A stretch of 64,000 nucleotides of DNA from Bifiguratus adelaidae (Eukaryota > Mucoromycota > Endogonomycetes > Endogonales). The position numbers and the translations under genes were made by a program. The DNA lies in contig MVBO01000009.1 in NCBI GenBank assembly GCA_002261195.1, forward strand, positions 1 to 64,000. The letters run 5' to 3'. Positions 23,944 through 34,196 of this stretch are shown one piece after another (position 1 is the first letter of the stretch; each line of letters opens with the position of its first letter). The notes under the pieces were generated by a model. It ran no database searches, had not been told where the DNA came from, and saw nothing but the letters and a program-made list of their open reading frames with translations.

Positions 23944-26104
23944 ATGCGCATACTCACATGGAACATTAACGGGATACGAACACTCATTCAGTACTATCCA
24001 TGGTCCATCAAGAAGAGCTACAAGGTATGCTGAATATCAACCGAGATCTCCAAACTGAACTGCTATGCTCGCTCTAGGAGGTGCTAGAGGAACTCAATGC
24101 GGACATTGTCTGGTAAGTGATGGAGTCTCTTTCCGTATGGCGAGCCATTAACCGCTCACACAGCTTTCAAGAGACCAAAATCACTCGAGCGAAACTTAGC
24201 GGCGAGATCGCTCTTATACCCGGTTTCGACGCGTACATGACCTTTACCAAGGTCAAGCAAGGTTATTCTGGCGTCGCCACGTATGTCAGGCAACCCTTGA
24301 TGCCTATAGCCGCCGAGGAAGGCATCACAGGCATCTTGTTCGACGAAACGAAACCTAACGCTCGACGCGTCGGCCACTATCCGGAGGGATATACGGATGA
24401 CGATCTGCTCGCAATCGATTCGGAAGGCCGCTGTGTGATTGTGGAATTTGACATGTTTGTCCTCCTGAATCTTTATTGTCCACACGAGAGTAGTGAGGAA
24501 CGTCTACCTTACAAACTTTTATTTAATGCTTATATGGAGAAACGAGTACGACTATTGCTGAAAGCGGGAAAGAACGTCATTGTCGCTGGTGACATCAACA
24601 TTGCACATCTCGAAATCGATCACTGCGAACCGCAAACGAGCATGAAGAATTACGGCATCGATCATTATCTGGATCATCCCGCCCGCAAGTGGTTTGACAA
24701 TTTTCTGTCACCAAAAGGTCCGATGGTGGACTTTTGTAGACAACATCATCCCCATCGCAAGGGCATGTATACCTGTAAGTATACAAGGATTGTATGGAAC
24801 ATTTTCAAAGCTCACATATGACGCTCTACAGGTTGGAACACGAAGCTCAACTGCCGGCCTGCCAATTACGGTACACGAATCGATTATATTTTAGGCAACT
24901 CTGAATTGCTGCCTTGGGTGCAACATGCGGTTATAGAACCGGACATTATGGGCTCCGATCATTGTCCTGTGGCAATCGAATTGCGAGAAGAAATTGAGCA
25001 ATTAGATCTGGTAACAAACGAGAAGACGATTTGGAGATTGCGCGATCGACTTGAAGGCCCTCCAGGAGCTGAAGTTCCAGCACTTTGTACAAAGCACATG
25101 GACGAATATTCACATAAGCAGCGAAAACTTCATAACTTTTTCTCGACTTCTACACTCGCCCAAACGCAAGCAACTCCCTCAGATGAAGACGACTCGCCGT
25201 CGTCTGAAGTTCCGACTCCAAATGTAATGTTTCCTTCACCGCCTGGAACAAATGCTCCGCCGGAGACAGTCACGCCGACGGCCATAACAGCTCGCACGAC
25301 GGTTGAGAAGGGCGATGTTGTTGGCCCACAGGACGGCGCGATAGAAACCAGCGCCCACAAGTCAGCGAATGGACCAAAGCGGAAGAGCATCGCTTCCTCT
25401 GGTAAATCAGAAACCAAGGAAACAAAGAAAGGTTCCAGGAAAATGTCCGCTCAACCATCTCTTACCGCCTTCTTTAAGTCATCTTCATCGCAGATCAAGG
25501 ATGAAAAGTCAGGTCAGTCTCAAGCTGATCAAGGACCGGAAAGTGAGAACAAGCTATCCCACCCAGTCTCTCCAAAGCCGCACTCAGATCCCGAAACCGC
25601 ATCATCCATACCAGCTGAGGCTCCAGATGACGCTCTCAACTGGCTGCCGACATCAATTTCCGACCAATACCTGGCATCATCGTCCATAGATGAACTCCAA
25701 AACTTTTCCATTGCTACCAATGACGACGAAACGAAATCCAAATGGGAGACACTTTTCCGAAAGAAACCACCGCCTCTGTGTAAGGTCCACGGTGAACCAT
25801 GCAAGGAATACACTGTAAATAAGCCTGGGCCTAACCACGGACGGAAATTTTGGCTGTGTTCACGGTAAGTGGAGATTGAACAAGTCATTTTCGCCTTTGC
25901 TCAACCATAGGTAGACTTGTCGGACCAGAGTACGTTGACACCCCCAACGGCGGTCGTGTTCGTAATTACGAAAGTCGATGTAATTATTTCGAGTGGGCGC
26001 AAGATAGTCGTTTCAAAGGGGAAACAGCTGATGCATGGAAGCGGAAGTTTGCACAGACGAACGGATCGTCTTACAATGGCGATCCCAAAAGGCTGAAGCG
26101 GTGA
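23944..26104 (+). CDS. APN2: DNA-(apurinic or apyrimidinic site) endonuclease 2
   Basis: Exons 23944-24024, 24078-24112, 24164-24774, 24832-25864 and 25915-26104 give 649 aa. An in-frame ATG at 23920 would add eight residues. The ExoIII-type EEP nuclease domain is complete: MRILTWNINGIRT, the catalytic QETK, GYSGVATYV, NLYCPHES, the GDINIAHLEID block, RIDYILGN and the closing MGSDHCPV. The linker has a PCNA-interacting PIP box (QPSLTAFFK). The C-terminus has a GRF zinc finger (PLCKVHGEPCKEYTVNK, GRKFWLCSR, CNYFEWA). This is the classic APE2/Apn2 layout: repair of abasic sites and 3'-blocked ends in the nucleus, recruited by PCNA. Confidence 0.94.
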
Positions 26105-26757
26105 ACTATCATATGTTCGTGTGCAATAGCGTGTAATGTAAATAATAATGCTTGCAAATGCTATTCGGTCGGATTACCACCTGAATGGAATACCAGGGAA
26201 TTATACTGCTAAGATACCTCCTTGTAATTTGATATGCCTCTGATACCCAGGGACCCATGAAGGCAAGGACAAAAAGTCATTGTTCAGAGAAATTGCAATC
26301 AGGATGCCTCGCAATGTTGCCGTTCCTGATCCAGCAAGCGACCAAATATAGGCTTGTTGTGTGCTTTATTGAGCTTTAATCGGAGGTACTTGGCGGATGC
26401 GATGTCTCGGCTAGTCATTGGTTACCTCACCACCGCATGGCATCCAGGTAACCTCCGAGTTGCATGAATGGCATCGCTCATCCAATGATCTTTCTTGGGC
26501 AGTTGAATTAAGAATCCAGTGGACGCCACAACAAATAAGGTGTCCAGGTATTGTTTGCAAAGCTCTCGTCGATGGTGCATAATTTTAGATTTCAAAGGAA
26601 CCTAAGCCAATGACCGGCAATTATTCCAATGGACAACAATGGCTAATAGAGAAGACGCATTGGATGTGATGCACGGGATATTTACATGATATAAAAGTCG
26701 GGCCTTGAGGTCTTTGCCAGTTTTCTTTACGTTTCCTCTGTAATCTCCCGTTCCATC
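26105..26757. other. Promoter region of the wall-protein gene
   Basis: This 653-nt gap has no convincing reading frame. It contains a group of related sites: CGGAGGTAC at 26381-26389, GGTTACCTC at 26420-26428 and GGTAACCTCCG at 26447-26457. The first and last are inverted relative to each other. A TATA box follows near the gene. Confidence 0.5.
26690..26697 (+). promoter_or_regulatory. TATA box
   Basis: TATAAAAG lies 61 nt before the ATG of the wall-protein gene and is the best TATA match in the region. A strong TATA fits an abundantly or conditionally expressed secreted protein. Confidence 0.65.
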
Positions 26758-27485
26758 ATGCGCATTTCCAACGTCATCATCGCTTCGGCACTCGTCCTTG
26801 GTACAGCCAATGCCGCCGTTACCACTAGTAAGCTACTGGACCTTGTCATGAATGCACTTTTAAGAACGCTTGCTAGTCACAAAGAACAACGTTGTGACCA
26901 CCACCATCTACAATGTGCCTGCACATACTCCAGGTGAGATAATGAACGTGACTATATACATGATTGAACTTACTCTGCCATAAGCTACTAAACCTGCTGT
27001 AGACACCACCAAGGCAGTTGATACCACTGCTCACCTGGATACAACCACAGCAATTGATACAACTGCTCTCCCTGATACCACCAAGGCAGTTGACAGCACC
27101 AAGGTAGTAGACTCCACTATATCTCTTGATGCAACTAGCACTCCTCTCGCTTCCGCTTCTCTTGATGCTACCAAGATACCTGGTATGTCACTCGTACTCG
27201 CAAAAAATGACCATACTAATATCCAAATTTCTAGCCTCTGTGCCCTCCGGCATGGCCACTCACCTTCCTTCCGGCATGTCCGCTGGTGTCTCTGCTTCAG
27301 CTGCCTCTGCTTCTGCCCGCAGATCTGCTCTCCCCACCATCCCCACTCCCCAGAGCGGTTCCGGAGCTTCTGCTACACACATTGCTGCCTCTGTATCTGC
27401 TACATCCGCTGGTCTCCCTACCCATCAATTGAGCGCTGCTCTCTTGGTCATCGTTGGCGTAGCATCCTCTGCTCTCTTGCTCTAA
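26758..27485 (+). CDS. Secreted Ser/Thr-rich, probably GPI-anchored cell-wall protein
   Basis: Exons 26758-26827, 26877-26933, 26985-27182 and 27235-27485 give 191 aa. The N-terminus is a signal peptide (MRISNVIIASALVLGTANA, cleavage likely after ANA). The mature part is dominated by Thr, Ser, Ala, Asp and Pro, with imperfect repeats of a D-T-T-K-A-V-D type unit. The C-terminus is a Ser/Ala/Gly stretch ending in a hydrophobic tail (LSAALLVIVGVASSALLL), the usual GPI attachment signal. No enzyme domain is visible. Such proteins are heavily O-mannosylated and sit in the plasma membrane or wall. The assignment rests on composition and topology, not homology. Confidence 0.82.
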
Positions 27486-28316
27486 GTATAATAAATTGTA
27501 GTATCTTGTTCAGACAATGTCATCTTTTACCCTTGAAGCGAAGTGTGATGTATCCGACGCGGGGTTTGAAACCGCGCGATATGCTCAGGAACATAATCCA
27601 AAGTGGATGATTGACCCCTTTGTATAAGCGTGTTGCCCTTCTTCCAACAAAGATGTATTACTGAAATATTAGGGAACACTCGCTGCAATGTCAATGTAGG
27701 CAGGGAGTACAAACCATCAAAACAATAGGCTTCAATTGGGACTGTTTGAGCTCATGCCTCACCGTGGATAGTGCTGAATTTGGCGTTCATGCCATTCGGC
27801 GTCACCCATGCATCTGCCACTTTCCAAGCTTACGTGAGAGATGCGCTTTGAATCTCTGTCAGATCATTCCCAAGCAGTTTGTACTTTACTGATGTGGTCA
27901 CACAGGGCTTTAATGGCGCGTTGTTGCCATTTCTTGGCACGACGATAACTCTAGCCATTGCATCCAATTGGTCGTTTCATAATTCTACACAAGACCTAGG
28001 AAAACGGTTCCCCTACACATGCTTCCATACGATAATACGCAAATGCTTTCAAGACGTAACTTGCACTCTGTCATTGTATCATTCATTTCGAAACCCTTGC
28101 CACCGAGGGAAATCTGCCATTGGAGCTCATAAGAGACAGGTGCACGACGCAACGACGCTTGCTGAGATGAAGCAACCTAGCTATCATCATACTTGTATTG
28201 ACTTGAATGCTAGTGTATACACAAGTCAAAGGATAGAAGAACATTCGATCCTTTGCTTCGCCTCCCTACAAATCCAGGTTTCAGTTTAATTCCGAACAAG
28301 CCTTGCGCCCACTTTC
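27486..28316. other. Intergenic region upstream of the H+-ATPase
   Basis: This 831-nt stretch separates two plus-strand genes. A plus-strand frame at 27879-28289 has no family features and I treat it as chance. A GC-rich stem near 27553-27572 (CGCGG, nine-base loop, CCGCG) resembles a tRNA T-arm but has no matching acceptor, D or anticodon arms. The rest is presumably the ATPase promoter and 5'UTR. Confidence 0.5.
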
Positions 28317-31300
28317 ATGCCTCTGCCCTTCAAACGGAACACTCCGTCGGATATTGAGACTCATCAGCTCTTGTCTACACATGCAGATGACGCTGGTGGT
28401 ATAAATATTGTCTCATCAGGCCATGAGGAACGTCCGACGGGTCACCAAGCTGGCACGGAGAGTCCAGATATCTCCGTGTATATCAAGACAAACCCACGGG
28501 AAGGTCTGACGGATGCAGAGGTGCAGGCTCGTCTACGGCAGTTTGGACGAAACGAGCTGGCGGAAGTCAAAAAGAGCTCCTTGTTCAAGTTTCTCGCCTA
28601 CTGTGAGTTTATCGCTAAGATGCGGCATTGAACGGTCTTTTAACGTCCCTTCTGCTTCTCTTGTACTTGCATACCTCTAGTTACAGGACCCATTGCGTAT
28701 CTCAGTATGTGTCGCTACTACTTTTCACCACTCGTTGCCCTGATCTAATGTTAATGTATGATTTTCAGTTGAGATAGCGTGCATTCTATCGGCCATTACT
28801 CGAGATTGGGTCAATTTCGGCATCATCCTCGTCTTGCTCATCGTTAACGCTGTCATTGGCTTCGTGGAAGAGCACAAGGCGGAGGCAGCTCTTGATGCGC
28901 TCAAGAACACCCTGTCTTCGCATGCCCGTGTCGTGCGGAATGGAGGACAGTTGGTAGACGTGTCTTCGGCTGAGATTGTGCCCGGCGATATCGTTCTGTT
29001 GCGGATAGGTGATATCGCGCCTGCAGATGCGCAACTTTTAGGTATCGGTTCGACCGGTGAGACTGCTGAAGGGGAATTTCAGGTCGATGAGAGTGCTTTG
29101 ACGGGAGAATCATTGCCTGTCTCGAAGCAAGCTGGCGATTCCGTCTACTCTTCCTCCATAATCAAGCAGGGGCAACAGCTCGGAGTGGTGACCAAGACCG
29201 GAGCGAGTACCTTTATTGGTCGCGCAGCATCCCTGATTTCAATCACCGTGGACCAAGGTCATTTTCAAAAAACGGTCAGCCGGATTGGTCACTTTTTGAT
29301 TGCCATTACAATCATCATTGTGGCCATCATCTTTGTCATTGACATTGTGGATATCAAATTGTCTACCGGCACGGTGACAGGTCAAGATGTGCTGGATTCT
29401 CTCGAGAAAGTGCTCGTCCTCACTATTGCTGCGTGAGTAACATCCATGGACTATGAGATAGGGTGCTAAGCAACGATCGTAGTATTCCAATCGGTCTTCC
29501 GACTGCATTGTCGGTGACAATGGCGGTTGGCGCCAAGCAGCTATCCTACAAGCAAGTGATTGTGAAGAAGCTTACCGCAGTCGAGCAAATGGCCTCAATG
29601 AACATTCTCTGTGCCGACAAAACGGGTACCTTGACAAAGAATGAATTAACTATGGACGAACCTTGGCTAGGACCTTCGTCTTCACCATCAAATACCGCCA
29701 AGAATGATCTTGCATTATGGGCATATCTCAGTGTGGAACCTGGCAGTCGTGAGCCCATCGATGTTGCTATTCACAAATCCGCTTCCCAAGATATCACGTC
29801 GTCTGAATTGTCCAACTTCACCATCACCTCCTTCCTTCCATTTAATCCCACCACCAAGATGACACAAGCGACCATAACTGTTAAATCTACCGGACAAACG
29901 TTACGTGTCGTCAAAGGGGCTCCGCAAGTGATACTTCAAATGGTTCGAGATGGAGCGACTCGAAATGGAGATCGCGACATGGAAACGCGTTGCGATGAAG
30001 CTCAGCAGGCTGTGCTCGACTACGCACAGAGAGGCCTACGCGCCATTGGTATAGCACGAACCGATCCCAACCATAATCCTTCGCAATTTCGGCTTGTAGG
30101 CTTGGTATCCTTGTTGGATCCGCCAAGAGACGATTCGGCAGCGACCATTGCTAAATGTCGAGAAATAGGCATTAGTCTCAAGATGTTGACGGGAGATCAA
30201 GTGATTATTGGCAAAGAAGTCGCAAAAAGACTTGGACTCGGTCGAGTGTTTCTCGGCCGTGACTATCTCGTCAATGGCGGCCCGTCAAATCACGCCAACG
30301 ATTCTCTATCAAATGAAGAGCGGTTTGTCCAAGGTGTCATCAAGGCAGACGGCTTCGGTGGCGTTGTACCAGAAGACAAGTTTCAGGTCGTCGACATTCT
30401 TCAACAAGAAGGCTACATTGTGGGTATGACGGGTGATGGTGTGAATGATGCACCAGCTCTCAAGAAGGCCAACATCGGTATAGCAGTGCACAACTGTACG
30501 GACGCAGCAAGAAGTGCAGCCGACATTGTCCTATTGCATCCTGGCCTATCGACCATCATTGAGGGTGTCAGCACATCAAGAGCCATCTTTTCGCGTATGC
30601 GAAGCTATGCCCTTTACAGTATCATCTCCACCCTCCACTTCCTCATCTTCTTCTTTCTCATCACCGTCATTGAAGACTATCAGCTCCCCGCATTCTTACT
30701 TGTCATTATCTGTGTTCTCAACGATGCGGCCACTGTGGTGATTAGCGTCGATAATGCCGAAGTCAGTGCGAAACCCAACAAGTGGCGTCTGGGCCAGCTA
30801 CTCATTCTAAGCGCCGCCATTGCCATTATTCTCGTAGGAGCGAGTTTTGCGCACTACTATATCGCCAAGGATGTTTTGGGTGTGACGCGTGGTCAGCTGG
30901 ACACCATCATGTATCTGCACATTAGCAGTTGCCCGTGAGTATCTATCTCATCTCATCTCCCCATCTCCTGTATGCACAGACATTTACGCTGTCTCTAGTC
31001 ATTTTATCATCTTCTCTTCTCGGACCACTGGCCGCTTTTGGCAGCATCGCCCATCCATCCTCTTCACCAGTGTCATCATTGCCACGCAAATCATTGCCCT
31101 GCTCTTCTCCGTTTATGCCTTCTTGAGCGAGGCTATTCCCTGGTCGATGGGCATAATAATTTTACTCATCAGTCTGGTGATTATGGTCATTGCTGACTTT
31201 GTCAAAGTAGCCATCCTGAGCTCGTGGACCCACATGTCCAATGTGCAAGTACTCTCTACACACAAGGCCAGAGCAGCCAAACTCAAGAAACGCTTCCTCC

Positions 31301-31479
31301 TCGCTCAGCAAGAACGCGTGATCGTCAATTGGCAAAAGGTGCGACAAGTCGTCTTACTGCGTGAAGGCCTAGAACTTCTCATGCGTGGTACAAAACAACT
31401 ATCGCACGATGATTTGACCCAGTTGGATGGCGAGAATCCTTTCCTAGATCAATACCATATCGAAGACGTAGAACTATAG
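28317..31479 (+). CDS. Plasma-membrane H+-transporting P-type ATPase (P3A)
   Basis: Five exons, 28317-28602, 28681-28704 (only 24 nt), 28769-29432, 29483-30934 and 30999-31479, give 968 aa. The pump exports protons using ATP and energises nutrient uptake. Visible in order: N-terminal cytosolic region and helices 1-2, the actuator TGES (DESALTGESLPVSK), the helix-4 IPIGLP, the phosphorylation site CADKTGTLTKNEL, nucleotide-binding KGAPQVI, the hinge LTGDQ and GDGVNDAP. The helix-6 LNDAATVVISVDNAE carries the Asp equivalent to the proton-binding residue of plant and fungal pumps. The C-terminal 90 residues are charged and helical, in the place of the autoinhibitory domain, but I see no plant-type 14-3-3 tail or close match to the yeast regulatory end. 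Confidence 0.94.
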
Positions 31480-31820
31480 ATAGTTGAGTCCCTTCATCCG
31501 TTCTTTCACTCAAACAATTCCATCTAAATCGTCCTTTCACCAACACAAGAACAATGGAAAAGGAAATTTTGATTGGCTCTTGCTCTCTTGCATGACATTC
31601 ATCCACAGCATCACATCCACATTTCGTACATTCTACTCTCAATCGCCTGTTGCCTTTCAATAGACGCGATTGTTTACGGTTTACCGCCTCGAGTTATACA
31701 TCATTTGCGACAATAAGGTGCAGAGACCTCTCTATAGGTCTCGCGCCTTCACGACACTTGTGCCCTTCTTGACAGCATTCGCCCACGCACTTGCCTTTTG
31801 ACGTTCACTTGCACGCCACG
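31480..31820. other. Intergenic region upstream of the AGC kinase
   Basis: This 341-nt gap between two plus-strand genes holds 3' and 5' flanking sequence only. The kinase frame opens earlier at a TTG (31791), which I do not take as the start. Confidence 0.5.
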
Positions 31821-33380
31821 ATGAGTGTATTCGACTTTGACCCGGATGATACGTTCAACTTGCCCGCTCCCATGGCGAGGATACAGAGCGATCAGGGTCA
31901 CAAGGACAAGAAGATGTCTGCTATTCCAGGACATGTTTCGGCTCCACATAGTCGACCTACCACACCGAGTCCGCCATTTTCTGCGCATATTGTTGGAAAC
32001 GGAGTACTCGTCAGTCCGTCGCTGTCTGCGTCCTCGTCCACCTCGACGTCTTCCGTAACCGTCAAGGGAACGACGAATACGACAGCGGTAAGCCATCTCA
32101 CACACTCTTTGCAGAGCCTCTCTGTGAATGGTCATGTACACCACGACATCCCGTCAGCTCGAAAGCAAACTGCGACCACTGACGCTAAGACGCAATCAAA
32201 CGCTTGCACGGTGGATGAACCACAAGCTTGTCTAGATGACGACGAGGTTCCCGTATCCGATGAACCTTACGAGGTTACCCTTGATCAGCCTTATGTCAGT
32301 GACGATGTTCGCAAGACGTTTGGACATCGTAAAGTAGGTCCTGAAGACTTTGAGGCTCTCAAAGTATTAGGCAAAGGATCTTTTGGCAAGGTCATCTTGG
32401 TTAAGCACAAGGTAACGGGACAACTCTACGCCATGAAAGTGCTCAAGAAGGCATCGCTATTTATTCATGCCAAGGAAGCTGAGCATACCAAAGCTGAGCG
32501 CCAAATCCTCTCTGATGTGCAGCATCCTTTTATCGTCAAGCTCTATTACGCATTTCAAACCGATCAGAAGCTCTATCTCATCCTCGAATATGCCTCTGGA
32601 GGCGAGCTGTTCACTCATTTGGCCACTGAGCGAATGTTCAGTGAGGAGACTGCAGCCTTTTATCTTGCAGAACTGGTCTTGGCATTGGAACATTTACATT
32701 CGCTGGGCATCGTCTACCGGGATCTCAAACCCGAGAATTGTCTATTGAGTGCCGACGGCCATATCATGCTGACAGACTTTGGGCTTTCCAAAGTTGGGCT
32801 AGATGGAGAGGGCGAGGATGCTGCGACGAGAACGGTGTGCGGCACGGTAGAATACATGGCACCGGAGGTATTGCTCGAATTGGCATATGATCGCACCGTG
32901 GATTGGTGGAGTCTCGGCATCATGCTGTACGACATGCTCACGGGTTCTCCTCCATTCTCGGCAACCAATCGCAAAAAGACGCAGGAAAACGTCATTAAGA
33001 AGAAACTCGTGCTACCATATTACCTTTCACCCGACGCCAAAGACTTGTTGACGCGATTACTACGCAAGAATCCAAACATTCGCCTTGGCTATGGCGGTGC
33101 CAAGGGCGTTCAAGCGATCAAACAACACCGCTTTTTTCGCAAGATAGACTGGCAAGCGCTCGCTGAACGTCGTTTGCAACCACCCATCGTGCCGGTGATT
33201 ACCGATCCAGCTGCGGCCGAGAATTTCGATGATACCTTCACGTCCATGAGCGTGCTAGAAAGCCCGTGTGTGCCCAGTCCATTAGACACAGACTCGGCCT
33301 ATGCCACCCTCTTTCAAGGATTCACTTATATTGCACCTACTCTACTGACATCTTCCAATGTATTCCCCGAGGAACACTAG
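31821..33380 (+). CDS. AGC-family protein kinase, S6 kinase-like
   Basis: A single exon of 519 aa from ATG AGT GTA TTC. The N-terminal 165 residues are Ser/Thr/Pro-rich. The kinase domain runs about residues 175-440 with all key motifs: GKGSFGKV, AMKVLKK, YRDLKPEN, DFG and APE. The activation loop TRTVCGTVEYMAPE has the PDK1-target Thr. The C-terminal extension keeps the turn-motif region (CVPSPLD) and ends with the hydrophobic motif FQGFTY, the TOR-target site in S6K. This combination fits the S6K/Psk1 branch rather than PKA or PKC. The likely role is TORC1-dependent growth signalling. The intronless gene is unusual here but its composition matches its neighbours. Confidence 0.9.
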   Translation: MSVFDFDPDDTFNLPAPMARIQSDQGHKDKKMSAIPGHVSAPHSRPTTPSPPFSAHIVGNGVLVSPSLSASSSTSTSSVTVKGTTNTTAVSHLTHSLQSLSVNGHVHHDIPSARKQTATTDAKTQSNACTVDEPQACLDDDEVPVSDEPYEVTLDQPYVSDDVRKTFGHRKVGPEDFEALKVLGKGSFGKVILVKHKVTGQLYAMKVLKKASLFIHAKEAEHTKAERQILSDVQHPFIVKLYYAFQTDQKLYLILEYASGGELFTHLATERMFSEETAAFYLAELVLALEHLHSLGIVYRDLKPENCLLSADGHIMLTDFGLSKVGLDGEGEDAATRTVCGTVEYMAPEVLLELAYDRTVDWWSLGIMLYDMLTGSPPFSATNRKKTQENVIKKKLVLPYYLSPDAKDLLTRLLRKNPNIRLGYGGAKGVQAIKQHRFFRKIDWQALAERRLQPPIVPVITDPAAAENFDDTFTSMSVLESPCVPSPLDTDSAYATLFQGFTYIAPTLLTSSNVFPEEH

Positions 33381-33412
33381 TGTGATATATACATTTATTT
33401 AGAGGTGTGATA

Positions 33413-34174
33413 CTACAAATGTGCATTGTCATGCCCTTGCGATGTGGGGTGATAGGGGGACCGTCTCCGTCGTCGTCCACCCGGTGACCCCAACTGATGG
33501 GAAATATGCTCTGGATCGGGGGCAGGCATGGATTTAAGAAAGGGCACCCAGTTTATGATCCGATCCGTGACATGATCGGGTGAGTCGCCAATGTTGGCGG
33601 ATTCGAGAGCGGCCTCCGTGGACGCTAGCGCTGCCTCTGCTTTCTTGTTGGGAGAGGCAAGTGCTTGTGAGGATTTGAGGGAATCGTGATCGGTGGAGGG
33701 TAACGCATTAGTATCGGCGGGCGTGATATCGAGGCTCGTCACTTGCAGTTCAGGCGCCGTCGCAATGTCTACGACTGGCGATGCATCCTGCTGCAGCTTA
33801 TCTGTCGGGATAACGTCCAGCTGCGAGTGCGTGAGCGGTTTGGGTGGAACACTGTCTTGACGATGAAACCACCAGTTGGTGCGTTGTTTCGGTCCAAGTG
33901 GTGGTTGCGCAGGCGCTTGGCGAGTATCTGACGAGTGCTCGAGCGATGCAAGAGATTGCTGTGTGTTCTTGTCGTTTTGGTAGTTACCCAAAGCGTCGAT
34001 GAGATGCACTGCTTCATGCTCTCGCTGGTGAATGCGCAGGTTTGACGAGGACGTGGAAGGAGAGACGACCGGGCTAGGGGAAGGAGTATTGTCTTCGACA
34101 GTGACACTGATGGGGAACGTTGCTACCACGGGTGTAGCCTTACTGGCGGGCAATAGCCTCGCAGGCAACGGCAT
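33413..34174 (-). CDS. Disordered Ser/Pro-rich protein, unrecognised
   Basis: A single frame of 253 aa from ATG CCG TTG CCT. I recognise no family. The sequence is rich in Ser, Pro, Thr, Ala and Asp, with a short ordered-looking segment (RTNWWFHRQDSVPPKP), another near the end (RIINWVPFLKSMPAPDPEH) and a basic patch (GRRRRRSP). The start lies only 22 nt downstream of the ELMO stop on the same strand, so it may be a second cistron, a separate gene with a very short promoter, or a chance frame. The S6K-like gene converges with it, stops 32 nt apart. Confidence 0.5.
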   Translation of the reverse strand: MPLPARLLPASKATPVVATFPISVTVEDNTPSPSPVVSPSTSSSNLRIHQREHEAVHLIDALGNYQNDKNTQQSLASLEHSSDTRQAPAQPPLGPKQRTNWWFHRQDSVPPKPLTHSQLDVIPTDKLQQDASPVVDIATAPELQVTSLDITPADTNALPSTDHDSLKSSQALASPNKKAEAALASTEAALESANIGDSPDHVTDRIINWVPFLKSMPAPDPEHISHQLGSPGGRRRRRSPYHPTSQGHDNAHL

Positions 34175-34196
34175 AATATAAAGAATGTGACATGTA

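Noticed and set aside
27535-27640. tRNA-like T-arm (GGTTTGAAACC in a GC-rich stem)
   Set aside because: The loop would be nine bases rather than seven, and no matching acceptor stem, D-arm or anticodon arm is found on either strand.
27879-28289. 136-codon plus-strand frame upstream of the H+-ATPase
   Set aside because: No domain, odd composition with many Cys/His, no neighbouring splice signals that improve it, and it occupies the expected promoter and 5'UTR.
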